Source: JBFLVU01 sp964589625 (GTDB lineage Bacteria > Acidobacteriota > UBA4820 > DSQY01). Taken from it: a DNA stretch of 64,000 nucleotides. Of the stretch, positions 53,124-61,004 are shown piece after piece; position 1 is the stretch's first letter; each line of letters starts with the position of its first letter. The notes beneath the pieces were generated by a model. That model worked only from the letters and a program-made list of their open reading frames with translations, had not been told where the DNA came from and ran no database searches. The position numbers and the translations under genes are program-made. Location of the stretch: NCBI GenBank assembly GCA_964589625.1, contig CAZPSH010000016.1, forward strand, positions 1-64,000, read 5' to 3'.

Positions 53124-54197
53124 ATGCCCAAACGCACGATTTACGAGGCCGTCACGGAGCGGTTGGAGATCCTCGACAAGGACGGCAAGGCCGACAAGGC
53201 CCTCGTTCCCCGCCTTTCGGACGAGCAGTTCCGCACCCTGTACCGAAACATGGTCTGGATGCGCCGCTTCGACGAGAAGGCGCTCAACCTCCAGCGGCAA
53301 GGACGGCTCGGCACCTACGGGTCCCTCCGGGGCCAGGAGGCCGCCCAGGCGGGCCTCGCGCTGGCTATGGAGGAGGGGGATTGGATGGTGCCCTCCTTCC
53401 GCGAACACGGCATCATGATGCTCCGGGGGATCCCCGGCCATCTGATTTACGCCCTCTGGAAAGGCGACGAGCGCGGCTCGCGCTTCCCTGAGGGAACGCG
53501 GTGCCTCCCGCCCGCCATCCCTGTGGGGAGCCAGCTCCTGCACGCCGTGGGCGTGGGTCTCGCCCTGAAGTTGCGAGGTGAGGACGCCGTGGCGGTGGGT
53601 TTCGCGGGGGACGGCGCCTCCTCCGAGGGGGACTTTCACGAGGCCTTGAACTTCGCCGGTGTCTTCCGCCCCAAGGCCGTGTTCTACATCCAGAACAACC
53701 AGTGGGCCATCTCCGTCCCGTTCAAGCAGCAGACGGCCGCCGGCTCCATCGCCCAGCGGGCCCACGGGTACGGCATCCCCGGGATTCAAGTGGACGGAAA
53801 CGACGTCCTGGCCTGCTACGCGGCGGCGAAGGAGGCCCTTGACCGGGCGCGCTCCGGGGAGGGGGTCACGCTCATCGAGGCCCACACCTACCGCATGGAG
53901 AACCACACCACCGCCGACGACGCCAAGAAGTATCGGCCTCCCGAGGAACTGGAATACTGGTCCCAGAGGGACCCCGTGGCCCGCATGAGGGTTTTTCTCG
54001 AGTCAAGGAAGCTCTGGAGCGAGGCCGAGGAGGCCTCCTTCCTCGAGGAGGCCTCCGCCCGCGTGGAGCGGGACGTGGAAGCCCTCGAGGCCATGCCCCC
54101 GCCTCACCCCTCGGAGATCTTCGACCACATGTACTCCGAACTGCCCTGGAACCTCGTCGAGCAGCGGGAGGCGCTCCTGAACGAGGTGGGACGATGA
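53124..54197 (+). CDS. pdhA: pyruvate dehydrogenase E1 component subunit alpha
   Basis: The thiamine-diphosphate-binding alpha chain of an alpha2-beta2 E1, 357 residues. CAAGGAGATCC precedes the ATG at 53124; the frame runs 25 codons further up without support. QGRLGTYGSLRGQEAAQAGL, the ThDP motif GDGASSEGDFHEALNFAGV, and IQNNQWAISVPFKQQTAAGS are very close to the Gram-positive PdhA pattern. The phosphorylation-loop region HTYRMENHTTADDAKKYR is also conserved. Branched-chain 2-oxoacid dehydrogenase E1 alpha is the main alternative; the RQGRLG and QNNQWAIS stretches favour pyruvate. Its stop overlaps the pdhB start (ATGA). Confidence 0.9.
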   Translation: MPKRTIYEAVTERLEILDKDGKADKALVPRLSDEQFRTLYRNMVWMRRFDEKALNLQRQGRLGTYGSLRGQEAAQAGLALAMEEGDWMVPSFREHGIMMLRGIPGHLIYALWKGDERGSRFPEGTRCLPPAIPVGSQLLHAVGVGLALKLRGEDAVAVGFAGDGASSEGDFHEALNFAGVFRPKAVFYIQNNQWAISVPFKQQTAAGSIAQRAHGYGIPGIQVDGNDVLACYAAAKEALDRARSGEGVTLIEAHTYRMENHTTADDAKKYRPPEELEYWSQRDPVARMRVFLESRKLWSEAEEASFLEEASARVERDVEALEAMPPPHPSEIFDHMYSELPWNLVEQREALLNEVGR

Positions 54198-55231
54198 CCG
54201 CGAAGACCTCCGAAAGCCGGGCGCACTCGGCCTTGTACGCCGTCGCGGAGCCCGCCGAGCGCCTCACCCTGGCCCAGGCCCTCAACCAGGCCCTTCGTCA
54301 GGAGATGGAGCGGGACCCGTCGGTCCTCGTTCTCGGCGAAGACGTGGGCAGGGACGGCGGCGTCTTCCGCGTCACCGAAGGACTCCTCGACGCCTTCGGC
54401 CCCGACCGGGTCATGGACACGCCTCTGGCCGAAAGCGGCATCGTGGGCATGGCCCTCGGCCTCGCGGCGGCTGGATTCCGCCCCGTGGCCGAGATCCAGT
54501 TCATGGGCTTCATGTACCCCGCCGTGAACCAGCTCTTCGCCCACGTGGCAAGGTACCGGAACCGGTCCCGGGGCCTCTTCCACCTTCCCCTGGTGGTGCG
54601 GATGCCCTACGGGGGCGGCATCCACCCCCCCGAGCACCACTCCGAATCCTACGAATCCCTCCTGTTGAATACGCCCGGCCTCAAGGTCGTGGTGCCGAGC
54701 AACCCCGCCGACGCCAAGGGGCTGCTACTATCGGCCATCCGCCACGAGGACCCCGTGGTCTACCTGGAGCCCAAGCGCATCTATCGCGCCTTCCGGGAAG
54801 AGGTCCCGACGGCCGCCGTACCGATTCCTTTGGGCAAGGCGCGCGTCGCCCGGGAGGGGAAGGACGTCACGATCATCGCGTGGGGCTCCATGGTCCGGCA
54901 GGCCCTGGAGGCCCACGAGGCGCTCGGGCGCGAGGGGGTGTCCGCCGAGGTGCTGGACCTCAGGACCCTCAATCCCCTGGATCTCGACGCCCTTCTGCAG
55001 TCCGTGGAGAAGACGGGGCGCGCCGTGGTGGTTCACGAGGCGCCCCGCAACTCCGGCTTCGGAGCCGAAATCGCCGCCCTTCTCCAGGAGAGGGCTCTCC
55101 TGAGTTTGCTGGCGCCGGTGCAGCGGGTAGCGGGCTTCGACACGGTCTTTCCGCTTTCGCTCCTGGAGGCCCACTACCTTCCCCACCGGGAGCGCGTCGC
55201 GGCCGCCGTGCGAAAGACGCTCGAATTCTGA
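54194..55231 (+). CDS. pdhB: pyruvate dehydrogenase E1 component subunit beta
   Basis: The beta chain of the same E1, 345 residues. Together with PdhA it decarboxylates pyruvate and transfers the acetyl group to the lipoyl arm of E2. LGEDVGRDGGVFRVTEGLLD, MDTPLAESGIVGMALGLAAAG, and FMGFMYPAVNQLFAHVARYR carry the ThDP and cofactor contacts, and RMPYGGGIHPPEHHSESYE is the conserved K+/E1 loop. The first 25 residues (MTAKTSESRAHSALYAVAEP) are a non-conserved extension. It overlaps pdhA by four bases, ensuring balanced synthesis. Confidence 0.92.
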   Translation: MTAKTSESRAHSALYAVAEPAERLTLAQALNQALRQEMERDPSVLVLGEDVGRDGGVFRVTEGLLDAFGPDRVMDTPLAESGIVGMALGLAAAGFRPVAEIQFMGFMYPAVNQLFAHVARYRNRSRGLFHLPLVVRMPYGGGIHPPEHHSESYESLLLNTPGLKVVVPSNPADAKGLLLSAIRHEDPVVYLEPKRIYRAFREEVPTAAVPIPLGKARVAREGKDVTIIAWGSMVRQALEAHEALGREGVSAEVLDLRTLNPLDLDALLQSVEKTGRAVVVHEAPRNSGFGAEIAALLQERALLSLLAPVQRVAGFDTVFPLSLLEAHYLPHRERVAAAVRKTLEF

Positions 55232-55242
55232 GGGGAGGGTTC

Positions 55243-56520
55243 ATGGTCTTCGAGTTCAAGTTCCCGGACGTCGGAGAGGGGATCCACGAGGGGCGCATCG
55301 TGGAGTGGCTCGTGAAGGTGGGCGATTCCCTGAAGGTGGACCAGCCCTTCGTCAAGGTGGAGACCGACAAGGCCGTGGTGGACCTCCCCTCCCCCAGGGC
55401 GGGCACGGTTCTCGAACTTCGCTTCCAAAAAGGCGACGCGATCCACGTAGGGGACGTGATCGCCGTGTTCGGCGCAGAAGGAGAAACCGCGATTCCCGCG
55501 CCGGCCCTCCCGGCGTCGGTTTCGGCCGTTGCGGCACCTGACGCCCGCACCGCTTCCGCGCCGCCGCCCTCCGCCCCTCGGCCGGGACGCATCCTCGCCA
55601 CGCCCCACACCCGCGCCTTGGCGCGGAAACTGGGCGTGGACCTTGCATCGGTTCCGGCGACGGGCCGAAACGGCCGGGTCACCGATGAGGACGTGCGGGG
55701 CTTCGCCGATGCCCCCCCCGGGTCCGCCTCCGCACTGCGCGTCAGCGTGGACGGGGTGGAGTACGCCCCGGCTCCCGACCGCGACGAACCCCAGGGGTCG
55801 GCGGGCGCAGATCCCTACGGGCCGGTGGAGCGAACGCCGGTCTCCCACCTGAGAAAGGTCATCGCCCAGGCCATGGTCCTCTCCAAGCGCACCGCGGCCC
55901 ACGTGACCCACGTGGACGAAGCGGACGTGACGGATCTCGTGGCCCTGTACGGCCGCCTCAAGCCCCTGGCCGAGGCCGACGGCGTCAAGCTCTCCCTCAC
56001 CGCTTTCTTCGTGAAGGCCCTGGCCTCCATGCTCAAGGCCCACCCGCTCCTCAACGCCTCCTTCGACGAAACCCGGGGGGAGATCGTCTTCAAGCGGTAC
56101 GTCCACATGGGGGTGGCCGTGGATACCTCCGAGGGGCTCATCGTCCCCGTGGTCCGCGACGCGGACCGGAAGGACCTCCTCACGGTGGCCCGGGAGATCG
56201 CCGACCTAGCCGCCCGGGCGAGGGAGCGCCGCCTCTCCCTCGACGAACTCAAAGGGGCTTCCTTCACCCTCACCAACATCGGCCCCGTGGGGGGACTCCT
56301 CGCCACGCCCATCATTCACCAGCCCGAACTGGCCATTGCCGCCTTCTTCGCCGTGAAGGACCGCCCCGCTGTCCATGAAGGGCAGGTCGCCGTGCGGAAG
56401 ATGATGAACGTGGCCCTCTCCTTCGATCACCGGATCATTGACGGGGCCGAGGGCGCGCGCGCCGCGTCGGTCCTCGTGAAGCGTCTCGAGAATCCCGAAT
56501 ACATGCTCTTGAGGGGGTGA
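55243..56520 (+). CDS. pdhC: dihydrolipoamide acetyltransferase E2 of the PDH complex
   Basis: A 425-residue E2. The ATG at 55243 follows AGGGGAGGG by 4-5 bases and family members begin at this point. One lipoyl domain (1-80) carries the lipoyl lysine K43 in VETDKAVVDLPSP. After an Ala/Pro linker the E1/E3-binding domain is at about 122-155 (ATPHTRALARKLGVDLASVP). The catalytic domain has H396 and D400 in SFDHRIIDGAEGARAA. LTNIGPVGGLLATPIIHQPE is the usual CoA-site segment. It forms the core of the PDH complex. Upstream pdhB ends 11 bases before it and lpdA starts 4 bases after it. Confidence 0.94.
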   Translation: MVFEFKFPDVGEGIHEGRIVEWLVKVGDSLKVDQPFVKVETDKAVVDLPSPRAGTVLELRFQKGDAIHVGDVIAVFGAEGETAIPAPALPASVSAVAAPDARTASAPPPSAPRPGRILATPHTRALARKLGVDLASVPATGRNGRVTDEDVRGFADAPPGSASALRVSVDGVEYAPAPDRDEPQGSAGADPYGPVERTPVSHLRKVIAQAMVLSKRTAAHVTHVDEADVTDLVALYGRLKPLAEADGVKLSLTAFFVKALASMLKAHPLLNASFDETRGEIVFKRYVHMGVAVDTSEGLIVPVVRDADRKDLLTVAREIADLAARARERRLSLDELKGASFTLTNIGPVGGLLATPIIHQPELAIAAFFAVKDRPAVHEGQVAVRKMMNVALSFDHRIIDGAEGARAASVLVKRLENPEYMLLRG

Positions 56521-56524
56521 CGTC

Positions 56525-57943
56525 ATGGTCGTGGGATCCTTTGCCAAAGGCTGTCAGGTGGCCGTCGTGGGGGCCGGACCGGGGGGATACCTGGCCGCCA
56601 TCCGGCTGGCGCAGCTGAAGAAGGACGTGGTGCTCATCGAGGCGGAAAAACGCCTCGGCGGCATCTGCCTCAACGAGGGCTGCATCCCCAGCAAGGCCCT
56701 CATCCACGCCGCCGACTTCCTCGCCGAGGCCGGGGAGGCCCACAAGATGGGCATCTTGGTTGAGGCCAAGGGGGTGGACATGGGCCGCCTGGTGGCCTGG
56801 AAGGACGGCGTCGTCCAGAAGCTCACGGGGGGCGTGAAGTTCCTCGCGGAGAAGAACGGCGCCGAAGTCCTCACGGGCCGCGCAAGATTCACCAGTGACC
56901 GCACCCTCGAGGTCCAGACCGACCAGGGACCTCAAGTGGTCCAATTCGAGCAGGCCGTCATCGCCACCGGGTCCGTTCCCTTTTCCCTGCCGGGCTTCGA
57001 GGTGGACGGCGAGACCGTCATCGGGTCGAAGGAAGCGCTATCCCTCTCGGAGGTCCCCCGGCGCCTCGTCGTCATCGGTGGGGGCTACATCGGATTGGAG
57101 CTGGGCAGCGTTTACCGTAAGCTCGGGGCGGAGGTGGAGGTCGTGGAGTTCTTCCCTGAACTCCTCCTTCAGCACGATCCAGAAGTCCGCGAGGTTCTCA
57201 CCCGGAGGCTCACGGCCCTCGGCGTGGGACTCCACCTGGGCCACAAGGCCATGCGTCTCGAAAGGGGCGCCCCCTCCAGAGTCGTGGTTCAGGACAAAGA
57301 GGGAAGGGAGACCCTCCTCGAGGCCGACAAGGTCCTCGTCTCCGTGGGGCGCGTGCCGTCGGTCCAGGGGCTCGGCCTCGACGCCGCCGGCGTCAGGCAA
57401 GACGCCAAGGGCTTCATCCAGGTGAACGCGCGAATGGAAACCAGCGCGCACGGAATTTACGCCATCGGGGACGTGGTGGGAGGACCGCTCCTGGCCCACA
57501 AGGCCTACCGCGAGGCCAAGGTGGCCGCGGAGGTCATCGCCGGTGAGCCGTCGGCCTTCGACAACGTGGTCATCCCCGCCGTCATCTACACGGACCCCGA
57601 GATCGCCTGGGCCGGGCTGTCGGAGCAGGAGGCCGTCGAGAAGGGCCACCGCGTCGTGACGGGCACCTTCCCCTTCAAGGCCTCGGGGCGCGCCATGACC
57701 CTCAACGCCACGGAGGGCTTCGTCAAGACGGTCGCCGACGCCGACACGAAGCGCATCCTCGGCGTCCACATCGTGGGCGCCGACGCCAGCGAGATGATTT
57801 CCGAGGCCGCCCTCGCCATCGAGATGGGAGCCTTCCTCGACGACCTGAGCCAGACCATCCATCCCCACCCCACTCTCAGCGAAGGCCTCCTCGAATCCGT
57901 GGAGGCCGCCCTCGGCGCCGCCATTCACGTCCTGAACAAGTGA
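56525..57943 (+). CDS. lpdA: dihydrolipoamide dehydrogenase (E3)
   Basis: The FAD and NAD+ dependent E3 that reoxidises the dihydrolipoyl arm, 472 residues. The FAD-binding GAGPGGYLAAIRLAQL is at the N-terminus, the redox disulphide is C48-C53 in GGICLNEGCIPSKAL, the NAD+ site is VIGGGYIGLELGSVYRKLGA near residue 185, and the C-terminal HPHPTLSEGLLE supplies the His-Glu pair. The first ten residues (MVVGSFAKGC) extend the usual start. It is the last gene of pdhA-pdhB-pdhC-lpdA and can also serve the glycine cleavage system, which here lacks its own L-protein gene. Confidence 0.96.
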   Translation: MVVGSFAKGCQVAVVGAGPGGYLAAIRLAQLKKDVVLIEAEKRLGGICLNEGCIPSKALIHAADFLAEAGEAHKMGILVEAKGVDMGRLVAWKDGVVQKLTGGVKFLAEKNGAEVLTGRARFTSDRTLEVQTDQGPQVVQFEQAVIATGSVPFSLPGFEVDGETVIGSKEALSLSEVPRRLVVIGGGYIGLELGSVYRKLGAEVEVVEFFPELLLQHDPEVREVLTRRLTALGVGLHLGHKAMRLERGAPSRVVVQDKEGRETLLEADKVLVSVGRVPSVQGLGLDAAGVRQDAKGFIQVNARMETSAHGIYAIGDVVGGPLLAHKAYREAKVAAEVIAGEPSAFDNVVIPAVIYTDPEIAWAGLSEQEAVEKGHRVVTGTFPFKASGRAMTLNATEGFVKTVADADTKRILGVHIVGADASEMISEAALAIEMGAFLDDLSQTIHPHPTLSEGLLESVEAALGAAIHVLNK

Positions 57944-58062
57944 GGCGGACGGAGGAGAAGGCGGGCGGAGGACCCAGCGCCGGGCCCGGAGGGGGAACAT
58001 CCCACCCACCGGACTCGGTCCCGCTCCCGGCCCTTCCTTGGGTTCCTCGCCGTCCATCTCCT

Positions 58063-58071
58063 TGCTATACT
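58063..58071 (+). promoter_or_regulatory. extended -10 promoter of purF
   Basis: TGCTATACT, an extended -10, ends 8 bases before the ATG at 58080, so transcription should start at or next to the start codon. No Shine-Dalgarno sequence lies between (TCCCCCCTC), which supports a leaderless mRNA. Confidence 0.5.
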
Positions 58072-58079
58072 CCCCCCTC

Positions 58080-59456
58080 ATGTGCGGCGTGGCTGGAGTA
58101 TTCGGGGACGAGAAGGCGGTGACGCTCTGCTGCGAAGCGCTCTTCGCGCAGCAGCACCGGGGGCAGGACTCGTGCGGCCTGGCCTCCTTCGCGGAGGGCG
58201 GCCTCGTCCGCCACCGCGGGATGGGTCTCGTTCGGGAGGTGCTGACGCCCGACGTCCTGGCCTCCCTCGCCGGATCGTCCGCCATCGGTCACGTGCGCTA
58301 CCCCACCCAGGGCGCCGCGACGCTGGATAACGCCCAGCCCCATCTCTTCCTGGAAGACGGAAAGCCGCGCTTCGCCCTCGCGAGCAACGGGGACATCACC
58401 AACCTGACGGCCCTGAGGGCCATGCTAACCGAGCGGGGCATGGCGCTCCAGGGGACCAACGACGCCGAGGTCATCGCGGCCTGCATCGGCGTGTGGGCCT
58501 TTGCCGACGGCCTCGGGCTGGAAGAGGCCATCCGCGAGTGGATGCGCCAGGGCCACGGCGCCTATTCGACGCTCCTGCTCACCCCGGACAAGCTGTACGC
58601 CTTCCGGGATCCCCACGGCTTCCGGCCGCTGAGCCTGGGGGAGCGCGAGGGCGCCGTCCTCCTCGCCTCCGAAACCGTCGCCTTCGACGTCCTGCGCGGG
58701 ACCTTCCTCGAGGAGGTCCCGCCCGGCGCCCTGTACCGCTGGGACGCGGGCGGGCTGGTTCGGCTCGAAGGCGCCTCCCCGTGCGGCCCCCACCACTGCA
58801 TTTTCGAGCACATTTACTTCGCCCGACCCGACAGCCGAGCCTTTTCCGAACGCATCTTCGAGGTGCGGCGTCGGATCGGCGAGGAGCTGGCCAACGGGGA
58901 TCCCGTCGAGGCCGACGTGGTCGTCCCCATCCCCGATTCCTCCAACTACATCGGCCTCGCCTACGCCCATGCCAAGGGCCTCCCCTTCGCCCTCGGGCTC
59001 GTGCGGAACCACTACATCGGCCGATCCTTCATCTCGCCCGACCAGGTCATGCGGGACGACGCCGTGCGCCTCAAGTTCAACCCCCTGCCCGGGTTCTTCG
59101 AGGGGCGGCGCGTGGTCCTCGTGGACGACTCCATCGTTCGGGGAACCACGATCCGGAAACTCGTGCGGATGATGCGCGAAAACGGGGCGAGGGAGGTCCA
59201 CCTTCGGATCGGATCCCCGCCGATCCGTTTTTCCTGCTACTACGGCATCGACACGCCCGTGCGCGAGCGCCTCGCCGCCGCCTTCCGGTCACCCGAGGAG
59301 GTGGCCGAATCCCTCGGCGCCGACAGCCTCCGCTACCTGCCCATGGAAGGCCTGCGCCGCGCCGTTTCCTCCCCGGACCACTACTGCTACGCCTGCTTCA
59401 CGGGGGACTATCCCGAGGGCTGCAAGGCCGAAGGGGACACCGTCTCGGGGGGATGA
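58080..59456 (+). CDS. purF: amidophosphoribosyltransferase
   Basis: The first committed enzyme of purine synthesis, 458 residues, which makes phosphoribosylamine from PRPP and glutamine. The ATG at 58080 puts C2 at the N-terminus (MCGVAGVFGDEKAV), as the Ntn hydrolase mechanism needs after Met removal; upstream extension is therefore excluded. QHRGQDSCGLASF is the glutaminase signature and VVLVDDSIVRGTTIRK is the PRPP loop. The four cysteines of the Bacillus-type 4Fe-4S cluster are present (HHCIFEHIYF, FSCYYGID, YCYACFTG), so the enzyme is of the Fe-S, oxygen-sensitive type. No Shine-Dalgarno site precedes it, and the gene stands alone here. Confidence 0.96.
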   Translation: MCGVAGVFGDEKAVTLCCEALFAQQHRGQDSCGLASFAEGGLVRHRGMGLVREVLTPDVLASLAGSSAIGHVRYPTQGAATLDNAQPHLFLEDGKPRFALASNGDITNLTALRAMLTERGMALQGTNDAEVIAACIGVWAFADGLGLEEAIREWMRQGHGAYSTLLLTPDKLYAFRDPHGFRPLSLGEREGAVLLASETVAFDVLRGTFLEEVPPGALYRWDAGGLVRLEGASPCGPHHCIFEHIYFARPDSRAFSERIFEVRRRIGEELANGDPVEADVVVPIPDSSNYIGLAYAHAKGLPFALGLVRNHYIGRSFISPDQVMRDDAVRLKFNPLPGFFEGRRVVLVDDSIVRGTTIRKLVRMMRENGAREVHLRIGSPPIRFSCYYGIDTPVRERLAAAFRSPEEVAESLGADSLRYLPMEGLRRAVSSPDHYCYACFTGDYPEGCKAEGDTVSGG

Positions 59457-59475
59457 TCGGCGGGCAAGCCTCGAG

Positions 59476-59504
59476 GGGGGCGCCGTGCCGACGGCGCGGT
59501 CCCC
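59476..59504 (+). terminator. hairpin terminator of purF
   Basis: A 7-bp perfect stem GCGCCGT/ACGGCGC (59480-59486 with 59491-59497) extended by an outer GGGG/CCCC pairing, 20-25 bases after the purF stop. No T tract, so efficiency is uncertain. Confidence 0.55.
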
Positions 59505-59572
59505 ACTCAAGGAGTCGACAAAACAACCCACGCGCCGGTTTCAGGCGTGCGCGCCCCGTCCTCAATCCGTCC

Positions 59573-60436
59573 TTACGGCGTCGCCATCAGCCCCTTGAGG
59601 GACGCCCAGTCCACGCCTTCGAGGAGCTTGCGCGCGCGGACTTTGTCGGCCTTGATGCGGACGAAGACGTTCTGCACCGACGTCCCGGGAGCCCCGGGCT
59701 TGTGGGAGGGGCGCATCAGGGTCCCCCAGCTCTCTTTGGCCAGCGTCCAGGCGCCGAGAAAGGCGACGGTGGTGCCTTCCCGCCAGGCATCGCTGACGAA
59801 CTCCCCCTCCTCGATCCGGTAGACCGTGGCGCCCTGGACCGGCGCCTCCCGGACCGAACCCTCCGGGATCGTCTCCTCGCGGCTGTTGATCACCAGGAGC
59901 ACCTCCGCCTCGGCGTCCTTCGCCGCGTTCTTCCGGGCCACGCTCTGGAAGGCCTTGTTCTGGGCCTCCCCGATGGCCCTCAGCTTCTGGCCCACGGCTT
60001 CCATTTCCTTCTGGATGCGCTGAACCTCGGCCGTGTCGTTCTTGTTGATGGCCGCGGCGAACTTCTCCCCGAGAGCGTTCATCCGGTCCATGAGGGCCTC
60101 CTGTTCCTCGCCGGGGCCCTGGGAGACCAGGGGGGTGCTCTCCTCGAGTAAACGGCTCTGCGCCTGCCGGCGGCGGGCCTGGTCCTGCCAGGCGATGAAG
60201 CACCGCACCTCCATAGGATGCCGGGCCGCGCCCGCGGAGACCTGGTCGAAGGGCTCCCGCTCGGACCTTTCCGTCACGGCCCAGCCGGCCGGACCGGGCG
60301 GGAGCGCCGCGCAGACCACGCCTTCGGCCTTCTTCAGAAAGGCCCGCTCCGCCGCCGTGGCAGGGCGCATGTCCCCGTCGGCCCAAGTCGTGAGTGCCGC
60401 CGCCGCTCCCAGCGCAAGGATCAGCCATCTCTTCAC
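59573..60436 (-). CDS. exported coiled-coil protein of unknown function
   Basis: A 287-residue protein with a GTG start after GGGGGCGAAC and a signal peptide (KRWLILALGAAAALTTWADG). Residues of about 85-170 form a Gln/Glu/Arg/Lys-rich helix (QDQARRRQAQSRLLEE, EVQRIQKEMEAVGQKLRAIG) that is likely coiled coil. The C-terminal third is beta-rich (GATVYRIEEGEFVSDAWREG, SVQNVFVRIKADKVRARKLL). Two Cys occur in the mature N-terminal part (VVCAALPPG, VRCFIAW). I do not recognise the family. It is convergent with purF and divergent from the small membrane protein gene at 60549. Confidence 0.75.
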   Translation of the reverse strand: MKRWLILALGAAAALTTWADGDMRPATAAERAFLKKAEGVVCAALPPGPAGWAVTERSEREPFDQVSAGAARHPMEVRCFIAWQDQARRRQAQSRLLEESTPLVSQGPGEEQEALMDRMNALGEKFAAAINKNDTAEVQRIQKEMEAVGQKLRAIGEAQNKAFQSVARKNAAKDAEAEVLLVINSREETIPEGSVREAPVQGATVYRIEEGEFVSDAWREGTTVAFLGAWTLAKESWGTLMRPSHKPGAPGTSVQNVFVRIKADKVRARKLLEGVDWASLKGLMATP

Positions 60437-60518
60437 GTTCGCCCCCTAGGGTTCGATTCCGCCGCGCCCGCGGCGGACGGCTCACTTTACCGCGCCGGCG
60501 CCTCCTTGGAAAGCGCCG

Positions 60519-60527
60519 TGCTAGAAT
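60519..60527 (+). promoter_or_regulatory. extended -10 promoter of the small membrane protein gene
   Basis: TGCTAGAAT, an extended -10, ends 21 bases before the ATG at 60549, with GTGGAGG between them. There is no clear -35. Confidence 0.45.
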
Positions 60528-60548
60528 CCGCGGAAGTGGAGGCCCCGT

Positions 60549-61004
60549 ATGGAATACCGGCACACGCAGGTGGGACGTCTCCTCCTGGCCTTCACGGTGG
60601 CGATGGCGTGCCTTGTGCCCGCCCTGCTGTTCCTCGAGGAGTTCCGAGCCGATCCGGCGGCGCGGGTCGCCCTCTCCGTGGCGCCCGCGGGCCTGTTGAT
60701 CGCGGGGGCCGTTTTCTCCTTCCTCACGGTGACGGTGGACCGGGAGGCCCTCGTCCTCCGCTTCGGACTGGGGGCATGGAGCCGCCGCGTCCCGCTTTCC
60801 GATGTAGAGCGGGCCGAGGTCCGGCGCGTTCCATGGGTCTGGGGCTACGGCATCCGGCTGGCGCCGAAGGGCTGGCTCTACCGCGTGGCTGGCCTCGACG
60901 CCGTGGACCTCACCCTCCGGAGCGGCCGCCACGTCTACGTGGGAACCGACGAGCCCGAGGCCCTCTTGAGCGCCCTCCGCTCCTTCGGAGTTGCCGCCTC
61001 TTAG
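60549..61004 (+). CDS. small two-TM protein with a bacterial PH-like domain
   Basis: A 151-residue membrane protein. GGAGG precedes the ATG. Two hydrophobic helices, about 9-31 (GRLLLAFTVAMACLVPALLF) and 41-60 (LSVAPAGLLIAGAVFSFLTV), are followed by a short beta-rich domain (TVDREALVLRFGLGAWSRRV, SLDVERAEVRR-like strands and LYRVAGLDAVDLTLRSGRHV) resembling bPH/YdbT-type PH domains. Such proteins are common and poorly understood. Its TAG stop overlaps the TAA stop of the convergent WYL gene by three bases. Confidence 0.8.
   Translation: MEYRHTQVGRLLLAFTVAMACLVPALLFLEEFRADPAARVALSVAPAGLLIAGAVFSFLTVTVDREALVLRFGLGAWSRRVPLSDVERAEVRRVPWVWGYGIRLAPKGWLYRVAGLDAVDLTLRSGRHVYVGTDEPEALLSALRSFGVAAS

Noticed and set aside
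54880..55242. An N-terminal extension of the E2 upstream of 55243
   Set aside because: That part of the frame overlaps pdhB in another frame, has no domain, and the lipoyl domain begins right at the chosen ATG.
53124..56520. Branched-chain 2-oxoacid dehydrogenase instead of pyruvate dehydrogenase
   Set aside because: The E1 alpha stretches QGRLG and QNNQWAIS match Gram-positive PdhA, though substrate cannot be proven from sequence.
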